DNA from: Allobosea sp.
Lineage (GTDB): Bacteria > Pseudomonadota > Alphaproteobacteria > Rhizobiales > Beijerinckiaceae
Assembly: GCF_030695125.1 (NCBI RefSeq)
Contig: NZ_JAUYTP010000031.1
Coordinates: 248,001-312,000 of the forward strand
Direction: 5' to 3'
Length of the DNA stretch: 64,000 nt
Each line of letters starts with the position of its first letter. The stretch's first letter is position 1. Position numbers and translations under genes: made by a program. Of the stretch, positions 8,957 to 17,112 are shown piece by piece. The notes under the pieces are model-generated. The model did not search any database. It saw only the letters and a program-made list of their open reading frames with translations, and was not told where the DNA came from.

Positions 8957-9469
8957 TCAGAGCTTGTAGCGGATCTGGTCGGTCCAGAAGCGCTCGAGGC
9001 GCAGCAGCGCGTTGTTCATGCGCTCGAAGTCGTCGGCCGCGATGCCGCCGATCTGCTCGACCGTGCGGACGTGCTTGTCGTAGACGCCCTTCACGAGATT
9101 GTGCACTTCGGCGCCCTTCTCGGTCAGGCTGATGCGCACCGAGCGGCGGTCGATCCGCGAGCGGGCATGGTGGAGATAGCCGAGCTCGACCAGCTTCTTG
9201 ACGTTGTAGGAGACGTTCGAGCCGAGATAGTAGCCGCGTGTCCGCAGCTCGCTGGCGCTGAGCTCGGCATCGCCGATGTTGTAGAGCAGCAGGGCCTGCA
9301 CGCTGTTGACGTCGTCGCGGCCGCGACGCTCGAACTCGTCCTTGATCACGTCGAGGAGGCGGCGATGCAGCCGCTCGACGAGGGTGAGTGACTCCAGGTA
9401 GAGGGGCTTGACCTTGAGATCAGCCTCTTCAGACCTTTCGACGACCGAAGTCTTGACGCTCGCTTTCAT
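8957..9469 (-). CDS. ldtR: MarR-family transcriptional regulator LdtR
   Basis: The 170-residue protein has a winged-helix MarR core: VNSVQALLLYNIGDAELSASEL, the recognition-helix region LGSNVSYNVKKLVELGYL, and the wing RSRIDRRSVRISLTEKGAEV. The sequence and its position next to an L,D-transpeptidase match LdtR of Liberibacter and other Rhizobiales, a regulator of cell-wall remodelling under osmotic stress. It is transcribed toward ldtP on the same strand with a 270-base gap. Inverted repeats upstream (9496-9513 and 9581-9600) could be its operators. Confidence 0.88.
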   Translation of the reverse strand: MKASVKTSVVERSEEADLKVKPLYLESLTLVERLHRRLLDVIKDEFERRGRDDVNSVQALLLYNIGDAELSASELRTRGYYLGSNVSYNVKKLVELGYLHHARSRIDRRSVRISLTEKGAEVHNLVKGVYDKHVRTVEQIGGIAADDFERMNNALLRLERFWTDQIRYKL

Positions 9470-9495
9470 GGTATATCCCGCCTGTTGACTGTCGG

Positions 9496-9513
9496 TCGGG
9501 ATTGATCTCCCGA
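9496..9513. promoter_or_regulatory. Inverted repeat upstream of ldtR, candidate operator
   Basis: TCGGGA-TTGATC-TCCCGA is a perfect six-base inverted repeat with a six-base spacer, 27-44 bases before the ldtR start. Size and place fit an autoregulatory MarR dimer site. No binding data are available from sequence. Confidence 0.4.
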
Positions 9514-9580
9514 TCCGCTTCTGAGAAACACCATAGGCGGGCCGGATGAAAACGAGTTTAAATATCAGGATGAATCAGGG

Positions 9581-9600
9581 ATTTACCCCTTTGGGTGAAT
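9581..9600. promoter_or_regulatory. Second imperfect palindrome upstream of ldtR
   Basis: ATTTACCC-CTTT-GGGTGAAT is an imperfect palindrome (seven of eight positions pair) about 110-130 bases upstream of ldtR, in an AT-richer stretch. It could be an operator, or a weak hairpin at the end of the preceding minus-strand gene, whose stop lies upstream in transcription at 9673. Confidence 0.3.
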
Positions 9601-9672
9601 GCAAGATGAAGCCAGAAACGCTTAAGCTAAAGCGTTTGTTACCATGACTCGCCGCCGCCGCGCCTCGCGCGC

Positions 9673-10119
9673 TCAGGAGCTTTCGTTGTCGGCCGCCCAG
9701 GTCGCCAGGAAATAAGCCAGGATCGCGGCGATGTAGGCGCCCGCCAGCCAGGGCGTCATCGGCAGCAGCAGCGGGAAGAAGAAGGCGAGCAGCAACTGGC
9801 TGATCGCCGCCAGCAGCCAGAGCACGCCGCCCCAGGTCGAGGTCAGCCACAGCCCGACGGCGGCGACGAGATCGATCACCGCGAAATAGACCGTGATCGC
9901 CTGGAAGGAGAGCAGGCGGGCCTCGAACGGCGGCTGGCCTTCGCCGCCGATTCCGAAGATCACCGCCCAGGCGAGCAGGCCCTTGGCGAGCCAGAGCACG
10001 GACAGAAGGCGCAACATCCAGACCAGGACGGTCCGCCATCGCGTCGGCGCCGCACCGACACCGCCGCCGGAGACGTCGTCGCCGCGGGTCCCGCGCAGGG
10101 CGTCACTGTCTCCACCCAC
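9673..10119 (-). CDS. Small integral membrane protein (DUF6163-like)
   Basis: The 148-residue protein has about four hydrophobic helices: WMLRLLSVLWLAKGLLAWAVI, ITVYFAVIDLVAAVGLWLT, VLWLLAAISQLLLAFFFPLL, and GAYIAAILAYFLATW. It resembles small uncharacterised rhizobial membrane proteins. I chose the GTG at 10119, eight bases past the stop of the upstream acyl-CoA gene. The charged leader before the first helix (residues 1-30) is less certain. It is probably cotranscribed with the hydrolase gene. No function can be assigned. Confidence 0.6.
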   Translation of the reverse strand: MGGDSDALRGTRGDDVSGGGVGAAPTRWRTVLVWMLRLLSVLWLAKGLLAWAVIFGIGGEGQPPFEARLLSFQAITVYFAVIDLVAAVGLWLTSTWGGVLWLLAAISQLLLAFFFPLLLPMTPWLAGAYIAAILAYFLATWAADNESS

Positions 10120-10127
10120 GGGCAAGC

Positions 10128-11183
10128 TCAGGCCTCCAGCGCCAGTTCGTCGGCGCCCAGCGGCGCGAAATAGGCTGCGATCGCGGCGGGATCGACCGCA
10201 TCGAGCGAGGCCGGACGCCATTGCGGCGCATGGTCCTTGTCGATGACGACGGCCCGCACGCCCTCGTAGAAGTCATGCCCGCGGGCGATGCGCGAGACGA
10301 TGCGAAATTCGGTGCGCATCGCCTCGGCGAAGTCCAGGCTCGCGCCGCGGCGCATCTGCTCGAAGGCGATGGCGACGCTGGTCGGCGACTTGACGGCCAG
10401 CGTCTGGCGCAGCTTGCCGGCAAAGGCGCTGCCGGCGGCGGCGGCAGCAGCAAGGCGCGCGAGGATCTCGGACAGGCTCGCGGCGCCGAAGCAGTCCGCG
10501 ATCGTCTGCCGCTCGCCTGCGAGCTTGGCTGGCCCCGGATCATGGCTGAAGGCGGCGAGGATATCGTCCAGCGAACCGCGTCGCGTCAGCGCATCCACGA
10601 GTTCCGCCATGCGCGCGCTGGGAACGGCGTGGGTGGCAAGGCCGAAGGCAAGCGCGTCGGCCGCGCCGACCCGGTCCCCGGTCAAGGCGAGATAGATGCC
10701 GGCCGCACCCGGCAGGCGCGGCAGCGCATGGGTCGCGCCGACATCCGGAAAGAACCCGATCCCGACCTCGGGCATGGCGAAGAGATAGCGCTCGCCGGCG
10801 ATTCGGTGGCTGCCATGCAGCGAAATCCCGACGCCGCCGCCCATGACGATGCCGTCGATCAGCGCGACATAGGGCTTGGGGTAGGTCTTGATGCGGGCAT
10901 TGAGGATGTATTCCTCGCCCCAGAAGGCGAGCATCTCGTCATGTCGGCCGGCCCGGCCGAGATCGTGCAGGGCGCGAATGTCGCCGCCGGCGCAGAAGGC
11001 CTTCTCGCTGGTGCTGGTGACGACGACGCGTTCGACGGCCGGGTCGTTCTCCCAGGCGTCGAGCGCCCGGCTCAGTTCGCGCACCATCGGCAGCGTCAGC
11101 GCGTTCAGGGCCTTGGGCCGGTCGAGGATCACCATCCCGGCGGCGCCGCGCACCGCGCACAGGATCTCCGGGTTCTGGGACAT
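10128..11183 (-). CDS. 3-hydroxyisobutyryl-CoA hydrolase (enoyl-CoA hydratase/isomerase family)
   Basis: HIBYL-CoA hydrolases remove CoA from 3-hydroxyisobutyryl-CoA in valine breakdown. The 351-residue protein has the crotonase core: ILDRPKALNALT, EKAFCAGGDIRAL, and DGIVMGGGVGISLHGSHRIAGE with the oxyanion hole. MPEVGIGFFPDVGATHALPRLPG is characteristic of the hydrolase branch rather than true hydratases, as is the long C-terminal part (FEQMRRGASLDFAEAM, GHDFYEGVRA). The start MSQNPEIL at 11183 fits the family. No other valine-pathway genes are adjacent. Confidence 0.85.
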   Translation of the reverse strand: MSQNPEILCAVRGAAGMVILDRPKALNALTLPMVRELSRALDAWENDPAVERVVVTSTSEKAFCAGGDIRALHDLGRAGRHDEMLAFWGEEYILNARIKTYPKPYVALIDGIVMGGGVGISLHGSHRIAGERYLFAMPEVGIGFFPDVGATHALPRLPGAAGIYLALTGDRVGAADALAFGLATHAVPSARMAELVDALTRRGSLDDILAAFSHDPGPAKLAGERQTIADCFGAASLSEILARLAAAAAAGSAFAGKLRQTLAVKSPTSVAIAFEQMRRGASLDFAEAMRTEFRIVSRIARGHDFYEGVRAVVIDKDHAPQWRPASLDAVDPAAIAAYFAPLGADELALEA

Positions 11184-11303
11184 GCGGCTCGGCTCCCCTG
11201 TCGCGCGGCTCGGTTCTGGGCTGGCGTGGCGACGCTTGTCAACGCGGACGCAACGGTGCGCGCGCCGCCACCGGGTCCGGCATGCGACCACAGCCCCTTT
11301 TTT

Positions 11304-11314
11304 GGAACCGTTCC
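11304..11314. promoter_or_regulatory. Palindrome in the hemB upstream region
   Basis: GGAAC-C-GTTCC is a perfect palindrome, preceded by a T run, in the 189-base gap between two divergent genes. It lies 59 bases upstream of the hemB start and could be an operator. It is short enough to be coincidental. Confidence 0.25.
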
Positions 11315-11372
11315 GATGTGCTAGGAGTGTCGCTCCGGCACCGCCGGCAGCAGCAGGCCGACGGAGGCATCA

Positions 11373-12425
11373 TTGGACAACCGGATCGTGCGGCCTTTCC
11401 CGACCCCGCAGATGCGCCAGGATGCGCCCTCCGCTTCGCTGGGGCTGACGCGTCGCCTGCGCCGCAACCGCAAGGCCGAGTGGTCGCGGCGGCTGGTGCG
11501 GGAGACCCGGCTGACCACGGACGATCTGATCTGGCCGCTGTTCCTGATGGATTCGAGCGAAGCGCGGACGCCGGTGGCCTGGATGCCGGGCGTCGAGCGC
11601 CTCAACATCGAGGAGGCCGTGCGCCAGAGCGTCCATGCCGCCTCGCTCGGCATCCCCGCGATCGCCCCCTTCCCCTTCGTCGACAAGGCGCTGCGCGATC
11701 CGACCGGCTCCGAGGCGCTCAACGCGCGCAACCTGATGTGCCGCGCGGTGCGGGCGATCAAGGCCGAGGTGCCGCAGATCGGCATCATCTGCGACGCCGC
11801 GCTCGACCCCTATACCTCGCATGGCCATGACGGCGTGATGGACGGCGAGCGCATCCTCAACGACGCCAGCGTCCATATCCTGGTGCAGCAGGCGCTGGCG
11901 CTGGCCGATGCCGGGGCCGACGTGATCGCGCCTTCCGATATGATGGACGGGCGCGTCGGCGCGATCCGCGCCGCACTCGACGCCGCCGGCCAGGAAGACG
12001 TGCAGATCATGGCCTATGCGGCCAAATACGCCTCGGCCTTCTACGGCCCGTTCCGCGACGCGATCGGCACCAACGCCACGCTGGTCGGCGACAAGCGCAC
12101 CTACCAGATGGACCCGGCCAATTCGGACGAAGCCATCGCCGAGGTCGCGCTCGACCTCGAAGAGGGCGCCGACATGGTGATGATCAAGCCCGGCCTGCCC
12201 TATCTCGACATCGTCGCGCGGGTGAAAGACCATTTCCGGGTGCCGACCTTCGCCTACCAGGTCTCCGGCGAGTACGCGATGATCATGGCGGCGGCCGGCA
12301 ATGGCTGGCTCGACGGCGACCGCGCGATGATGGAAAGCCTGATGGCCTTCAAGCGCGCCGGCGCCGACGGCGTGCTGACCTATTTCGCGCCGAAGGTGGC
12401 GCAGGCGCTGAAGGCGATGGGCTGA
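11373..12425 (+). CDS. hemB: Delta-aminolevulinic acid dehydratase (porphobilinogen synthase) HemB
   Basis: HemB condenses two aminolevulinate molecules to porphobilinogen in heme synthesis. The 350-residue protein has both active-site lysines: Lys208 in MAYAAKYASAFYGPFRDA and Lys262 in MVMIKPGLPYLD. The metal region reads DAALDPYTSHGHDG without the zinc cysteines, which marks the Mg-dependent type seen in alphaproteobacteria. The start is a TTG at 11373, chosen because GGAGG lies five bases upstream; an ATG at 11412 has no such site. It is transcribed alone. Confidence 0.95.
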   Translation: MDNRIVRPFPTPQMRQDAPSASLGLTRRLRRNRKAEWSRRLVRETRLTTDDLIWPLFLMDSSEARTPVAWMPGVERLNIEEAVRQSVHAASLGIPAIAPFPFVDKALRDPTGSEALNARNLMCRAVRAIKAEVPQIGIICDAALDPYTSHGHDGVMDGERILNDASVHILVQQALALADAGADVIAPSDMMDGRVGAIRAALDAAGQEDVQIMAYAAKYASAFYGPFRDAIGTNATLVGDKRTYQMDPANSDEAIAEVALDLEEGADMVMIKPGLPYLDIVARVKDHFRVPTFAYQVSGEYAMIMAAAGNGWLDGDRAMMESLMAFKRAGADGVLTYFAPKVAQALKAMG

Positions 12426-12440
12426 GGGCTCGCTCTTCCC

Positions 12441-12527
12441 GTCATTGCGAGCGCAGCGAAGCGATCCAGCCGGCCTAGCGCTCTACGTTCCCTGGATGGC
12501 TTCGTCGCTGCGCTCCCTCGCAATGAC
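12441..12527. repeat. Palindromic dispersed repeat, GTCATTGCGAG family
   Basis: It begins GTCATTGCGAGCGCAGCGAA and ends with the complement TCGCAATGAC. Near-identical members lie at 30916-30998 and 59957-60041. The element fills the hemB-lipoprotein gap and can fold into one long hairpin. Confidence 0.85.
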
Positions 12528-12567
12528 GAATGGCGCGCCCACAGTTCTGCGTTACCCTTCCCGCCGC

Positions 12568-13143
12568 ATGCGCGCTCTCCTGCTCCCGATTCTGTTGGCC
12601 CTCGCGCTGGCCTCGTGCAGCGAGCGCTTCGAGCCCGCCCAGGTGAAGCTGTGCCGGCAGGCGATACCGGCGCTCAACGGCCCCGAGACCCCGATCGCGA
12701 TCAAGGCCACCGGGCCGGGACCGCGGCCCCATACGCTGCGCATCGACTATGTCGCCGGCCCCGCGTCGGGCCCGGCGCGACGGCGCAGCATCGACTGCCT
12801 GTTCGCCGGCGACGGGCAAGGCCAGCGGCGCGGCGCGCTGATCGGCATCGCCTCCGACGGCCGGCCGATGAGCGATGCGAATTTCTATCTGCTGCGCCGC
12901 TTCTATCTGGAGAACCGCGAGGAGCCGCCGCCCGACCCCGGCGCGCCCGCCGTGCAGGGGCGCGCGGAGCCGGGACCGGCGTTGCGCGCACGCCATCGCG
13001 GGGCAGCGACGTGCCCATGCCCGAAGACCGGCGTGACCGTGGCATCGCCCCTGTCTCCGGGCGGGGTGTCTCTAGGTGGGGGTTGCGAGCACGCGACGCT
13101 GGCCCTGCGCAGCCCTGACCGCAACCGACCATCCGAACGATAA
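12568..13143 (+). CDS. Putative lipoprotein, unknown function
   Basis: The 191-residue reading begins MRALLLPILLALALASCSERF, a lipoprotein signal with the lipobox ending in Cys17. The middle contains hydrophilic sequence with two Cys residues (LCRQAIPALNG and SIDCLFAGDG) and a conserved-looking DANFYLLRRFYLENREEPPPDPG. After about residue 120 the sequence becomes low-complexity and Arg/Pro-rich, unlike a folded domain, and it ends 13 bases before ilvA. The C-terminal part may be non-native reading caused by a frameshift. I do not recognise a family. Confidence 0.55.
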   Translation: MRALLLPILLALALASCSERFEPAQVKLCRQAIPALNGPETPIAIKATGPGPRPHTLRIDYVAGPASGPARRRSIDCLFAGDGQGQRRGALIGIASDGRPMSDANFYLLRRFYLENREEPPPDPGAPAVQGRAEPGPALRARHRGAATCPCPKTGVTVASPLSPGGVSLGGGCEHATLALRSPDRNRPSER

Positions 13144-13156
13144 GGGGACCCCGGAT

Positions 13157-14416
13157 ATGAGCGAGCCCTTCGTGATCACGCCCGCAGATGTCGAGGAAGC
13201 GGCCCGGCGCATCGAGGGCCATGTCCTGCGCACGCCCCTGGTGCCGGCGCCGCGCCTCTCGGCCCTGACCGGCGCGACCGTGCTGGTCAAGCACGAGAAC
13301 ATGCAGGCGACCGCGTCCTTCAAGGAGCGCGGCGCGGTCAACAAGCTGCTGACACTGGACGAGGATGAGCGCGAGCGCGGCGTCATCGCCATGTCGGCGG
13401 GCAACCACGCCCAGGCCGTCGCCTATCACGCCCGGCGCTTCGGCATCCCGGCGACGATCGTGATGCCCGAGACGACGCCGCTGGTGAAGGTCGAGAACAC
13501 CCGCTCCCATGGCGCCCGCGTCGTGCTGCATGGCGAGACGCTCTACGAATCGGCGCAGAAGGCCCGCGAACTGGCGCAGGACGGCGAGCTCGTCTTCGTC
13601 CACCCCTATGACGACCCGGCGGTGATGGCGGGCCAGGGCACGATCGCCCGCGAGATGCTCGACGACGACCCCGATCTCGAGGTGCTGATCATTCCGCTCG
13701 GCGGCGGCGGGCTGATGGCCGGCAACGCCATCGCCGCCAAGGCGCTGAAGCCCGGCATCGAGCTGATCGGCGTCGAGGCCGGGCTCTACCCCTCCTTCTT
13801 CAATGCGATCAACGCCGACGACCTGCCGGTCGGCGGCGCGACGCTGGCCGAGGGCATCGCGGTCAAGACGGTCGGCGTCCAGACCCTTCCGATCGTCTCC
13901 AGCCTGGTGTCCGACATCGTGCTGGTCGGCGAGGACCTGATCGAGCGCGCGGTCTATGCTTACGCAAGTCTTCAACATAGCCTTGCAGAAGGGGCCGGCG
14001 CCGCGGGGCTCGCCGCGATGCTGAAGGAGCCGGGGCGCTATGCCGGGCGCAAGGTCGGGCTCGTGCTCTGCGGCGGCAACATCGACACGCGGCTGCTCGC
14101 GGCGATCATGGTGCGCGAACTCGAGCGCGAGGACCGGATCGTCGCCTTCCGCCTGACGACCAGCGACCGGCCGGGCCTGCTCGGCAAGGTCGCGAGCCTG
14201 CTCGGCGAACAGGGCGCCAATATCCTCGAGGTCAACCACGGCCGGCTCTTCCTCGACGTGCCCGCCAAGGGCGTGACGCTCGACGTCACCGTCGAGACGC
14301 GGGGCAGCGCGCATGCGGTCGCGATCGAGACGGCGCTGCGCGAGAGCGGATTTGCGCCCCATCGCGTCCTGCCGCGCGGTCTCGCCGGCCGCGACCTTGA
14401 AGAACCGGGTCGCTGA
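13157..14416 (+). CDS. ilvA: Threonine ammonia-lyase (threonine dehydratase) with ACT domain
   Basis: The enzyme deaminates threonine to 2-oxobutyrate with PLP, feeding isoleucine synthesis or threonine breakdown. In the 419-residue protein the PLP lysine lies in TASFKERGAVNK (Lys56), the cofactor loop in MSAGNHAQAVA, and the glycine-rich phosphate site in PLGGGGLMAGNA. From about residue 330 an ACT-type domain follows (IVAFRLTTSDRPGLLGKVASLL). The length and single ACT domain fit the medium-length form, which can be catabolic or biosynthetic. AGGGG upstream supports the ATG. Confidence 0.92.
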   Translation: MSEPFVITPADVEEAARRIEGHVLRTPLVPAPRLSALTGATVLVKHENMQATASFKERGAVNKLLTLDEDERERGVIAMSAGNHAQAVAYHARRFGIPATIVMPETTPLVKVENTRSHGARVVLHGETLYESAQKARELAQDGELVFVHPYDDPAVMAGQGTIAREMLDDDPDLEVLIIPLGGGGLMAGNAIAAKALKPGIELIGVEAGLYPSFFNAINADDLPVGGATLAEGIAVKTVGVQTLPIVSSLVSDIVLVGEDLIERAVYAYASLQHSLAEGAGAAGLAAMLKEPGRYAGRKVGLVLCGGNIDTRLLAAIMVRELEREDRIVAFRLTTSDRPGLLGKVASLLGEQGANILEVNHGRLFLDVPAKGVTLDVTVETRGSAHAVAIETALRESGFAPHRVLPRGLAGRDLEEPGR

Positions 14417-14472
14417 CCAAACATAATGGCGAGGGGCCGCAGGGACCCCGCCAGACAGGACCCGACCCGCCG

Positions 14473-14946
14473 ATGACCGACTCACGCTACAGCCAGCCCC
14501 CGATCGTCTCGGTCGGCGAGCGCCCCCTTCAGGACGTCAGCGGCGTGCTGGGCTCGCGCATCTTCGCCTGGATCGGCGACATCATCGTGCTGGCCATTCT
14601 CGGCACGCTGGTCTGGGTCGCGCTCGGCGTGCTCGGCATCGTCACCTTCGGCGCGACCTGGCTTTTGATCCCGATCGCGACGGTCGCCACGGCGCTGGGC
14701 TATGCCGCGCTGACGATCGGCGGACCGCGCCAGGCGACCTGGGGCATGCGGATGGCGGGCCTGCGCGTCGAGACGGCCTCCGGCGGGCGGCCCGACGGCT
14801 TGGCGGCGGCGGTTCATGCGCTGCTGTTCTACGTCGCGGCCTCGACGGTGGCGCTGTGGGTGCTCGACATCCTGTGCGGCATCGTGCGCAGCGACCGCAG
14901 GCTCGGTCACGACCTGCTGACCGGGCTGGTCATCGTGCGCGCCTGA
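14473..14946 (+). CDS. RDD-family membrane protein
   Basis: The 157-residue protein has an RDD domain with three predicted helices: [40 protein letters not shown], and [20 protein letters not shown]. The motif [16 protein letters not shown] and the ending [14 protein letters not shown] are typical. RDD proteins are poorly understood; some act in ion transport. It lies 56 bases after ilvA and 77 bases before bpt on the same strand. Confidence 0.85.
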   Translation: MTDSRYSQPPIVSVGERPLQDVSGVLGSRIFAWIGDIIVLAILGTLVWVALGVLGIVTFGATWLLIPIATVATALGYAALTIGGPRQATWGMRMAGLRVETASGGRPDGLAAAVHALLFYVAASTVALWVLDILCGIVRSDRRLGHDLLTGLVIVRA

Positions 14947-15023
14947 GCGCCCTGCGCGGCTCTTGTTGCCGGCCGCGCTGCTGCTACACTGGCGCTTCAG
15001 ACCGTTGCCGGAGCGAACCAGAC

Positions 15024-15770
15024 GTGACGCGCCCGTTGCGGGATGCCCCGCAATTCTACCTGACGTCGCCGACCACGTGCCCGTATTTGCCCGGGCGCGA
15101 GGAGCGCAAGGTGTTCACGCATCTGGTGGGCGCCCGCGCGCGCGACCTCAACGACGTGCTGAGCCAGGGCGGCTTCCGGCGCTCGCAGAGCATCGCCTAT
15201 CGCCCGGCCTGCGAGACGTGCCGGGCCTGCGTCTCGGTACGCGTCGTCGTCGACGAGTTCCGGCCGTCGCGCAGCTTCCGCAAGGTGATGTCGCGCAACA
15301 GCGATCTCATCGGCGAAACCTTGGCGCCGCGGCCCCGCTCCGAACACTACTCCCTGTTCCGGACCTATCTCGACGAGCGCCATCCCGATGGCGGCATGGC
15401 GACGATGTCGGCGCTCGATTTCGCGATGATGGTGGAAGACACCCATGTCGAGACGACGCTGATCGAGTATCGTCGGCGCGGCCCCGACAGCGGCTTCACC
15501 GGGAGGGGCCAGGGCGACCTCTTCGCGATGGCGCTGACCGATACGCTCAGCGACGGCCTGTCGATGGTCTATTCGGTCTTTGACCCTTCGCTCGAGGCGC
15601 GCTCGCTGGGCAGCTTCATGGTGCTGGACCATATCGAGCGGGCCCGGCGCCTGCGTCTGCCTTACGTCTATCTGGGCTATTGGGTCGATGGCTCGCCGAA
15701 GATGGCCTATAAGGAGCGATACCAGCCGCAGGAGCGCCTGACGCCGCAGGGCTGGGAGCGCGCCGACTGA
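15024..15770 (+). CDS. bpt: Aspartate/glutamate leucyltransferase Bpt (arginyl-tRNA-protein transferase family)
   Basis: Bpt moves leucine from Leu-tRNA to proteins with N-terminal Asp or Glu, marking them for ClpS/ClpAP degradation. The 248-residue protein has [24 protein letters not shown] at the N-terminus, the Cys cluster [16 protein letters not shown], and a C-terminal acyltransferase fold with [14 protein letters not shown] and [18 protein letters not shown] chose the GTG at 15024 ([13 protein letters not shown]) because it matches the family start and follows a GGAG site. Confidence 0.92.
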   Translation: MTRPLRDAPQFYLTSPTTCPYLPGREERKVFTHLVGARARDLNDVLSQGGFRRSQSIAYRPACETCRACVSVRVVVDEFRPSRSFRKVMSRNSDLIGETLAPRPRSEHYSLFRTYLDERHPDGGMATMSALDFAMMVEDTHVETTLIEYRRRGPDSGFTGRGQGDLFAMALTDTLSDGLSMVYSVFDPSLEARSLGSFMVLDHIERARRLRLPYVYLGYWVDGSPKMAYKERYQPQERLTPQGWERAD

Positions 15771-15931
15771 GGTGCCGCCCCGCTCAACCGGACCACCGCC
15801 CATTGCCCCTGCGGCAATAGGTTTTGTTCATATCAATCCATGACAGTGGTTTTCGTGGTGACGAGGCTGCGCCACATTGGCCGACGGTCTCGCGCAGACC
15901 TGCCCGTGATGAGAAAGGCCCTGGGGGCGTC

Positions 15932-16957
15932 ATGCTGCACTCCCTGTTCAAGCTCGCTGCCGAAACCTCCTCCGATTCACGGCGGCGGCTTCTGCATGCG
16001 GTGACGGATCTGTTCTTCTACGATCCCGAGCCCACGGGCATGTCCAAGCATCACTATGGCGAAATCGCGCTGCGCGCCTTGCCGCATCTCGATGTCGGCG
16101 CGCGCCAGGGCTATGCCGACGAGGTGGCGGCAGAGCCGAACCTGCCGCGCAGCGTCGCCAATGCGCTGGCCGGCGACCCCGACAGCGAGGTCGCGCGGCT
16201 GGTCTTGCGCCTGTCGCCGGTCCTGACCGACCGCGACCTCGCCGCGATCGCGCTCAACCAGTCGCAGGAGCATCTGGCCGCCATCGCCGAACGCGTGCGG
16301 CTGTCTGAGAAGATCACCGATATCCTGGTCGAGCGCGGCGACAACGGCGTGCTGCAGACCGTCGGCGGCAATGAGGGGGCGGCCTTCTCCGAGACGGGTT
16401 TCGAGCGTCTGCTCGAACGCGGCCGCGAGGAGGTGGCGATTCCGCGCGCCGTGGCGATCCGGTCGGATCTCACAGAAGCGCGCGCCACACGCGTGATGCG
16501 CATGCTGGCCGAGCTCGGCGAGGATGACGACATCGATTTCGCCCCCGTCGGCGAGGCTGCGACGATCGCCAGGCAGGCCCGCCAGCAGCGGCTCGAGGTC
16601 AGCCAGCTCGTCGCGGATCTGAAAGCGAAGACCCGGGTCATCGACGACGTCGTGATCATGCTCGCCGAGGAGGATCGTGCCTATCATCTGTCCCAGGTCC
16701 TCGCGCAAGCCTCCGGCATCGGCGTCGAGCAGGCGCTGCGTGTGCTGTTGAGGCGGGATGTCAGCGGCATCGCCCTGGCCTGCCGCGGGCTCGATGTCGG
16801 CTTCGCGGCCTTCGCGGCGATCCTCGGATTGCGGTCGCGACGCCTGATGTTCGCCAACAAGGACACGGAAGACGATCTGCGGCGCTACGCCGAGATCGAC
16901 CTCACGGCCGCCAAGCGCGGCATGCGCCTGATCCGGATCAAGGCGAAGGTCGCCTGA
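15932..16957 (+). CDS. DUF2336 domain protein, first copy
   Basis: The 341-residue protein is almost entirely helical and shares its whole length with the next gene. Common landmarks are SSDSRRRLLHAVTDLF, HYGEIALRALPHL, ARLVLRLSPVLTD-DLAAIA, QEHLAAIAERVRLSE, the ARQARQQRLE stretch, and AEEDRAYHL. This repeat-like helical pattern matches DUF2336, known mainly from alphaproteobacteria and of unknown function. GGGGG nine bases upstream supports the ATG at 15932. No membrane segment or signal peptide is seen. Confidence 0.8.
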   Translation: MLHSLFKLAAETSSDSRRRLLHAVTDLFFYDPEPTGMSKHHYGEIALRALPHLDVGARQGYADEVAAEPNLPRSVANALAGDPDSEVARLVLRLSPVLTDRDLAAIALNQSQEHLAAIAERVRLSEKITDILVERGDNGVLQTVGGNEGAAFSETGFERLLERGREEVAIPRAVAIRSDLTEARATRVMRMLAELGEDDDIDFAPVGEAATIARQARQQRLEVSQLVADLKAKTRVIDDVVIMLAEEDRAYHLSQVLAQASGIGVEQALRVLLRRDVSGIALACRGLDVGFAAFAAILGLRSRRLMFANKDTEDDLRRYAEIDLTAAKRGMRLIRIKAKVA

Positions 16958-17112
16958 CCCTCGCCGCGGCTCTGCCGCCGCGCGATTTCGACCTCGGTTG
17001 CCCGTGTGCTCGGCGCAGCGGAAGCGGCATTTGTCGCGGATCACGCAGGGTCATCTTAATCATCGCTCAATCGCTTCGCGGTAGGTTGCGTCATGGGTTC
17101 CTCCTGGATCGA

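Noticed and set aside
12445-12567. Upstream extension of the lipoprotein gene
   Set aside because: It reads through a dispersed repeat, and the lipoprotein signal starts cleanly at the ATG at 12568.
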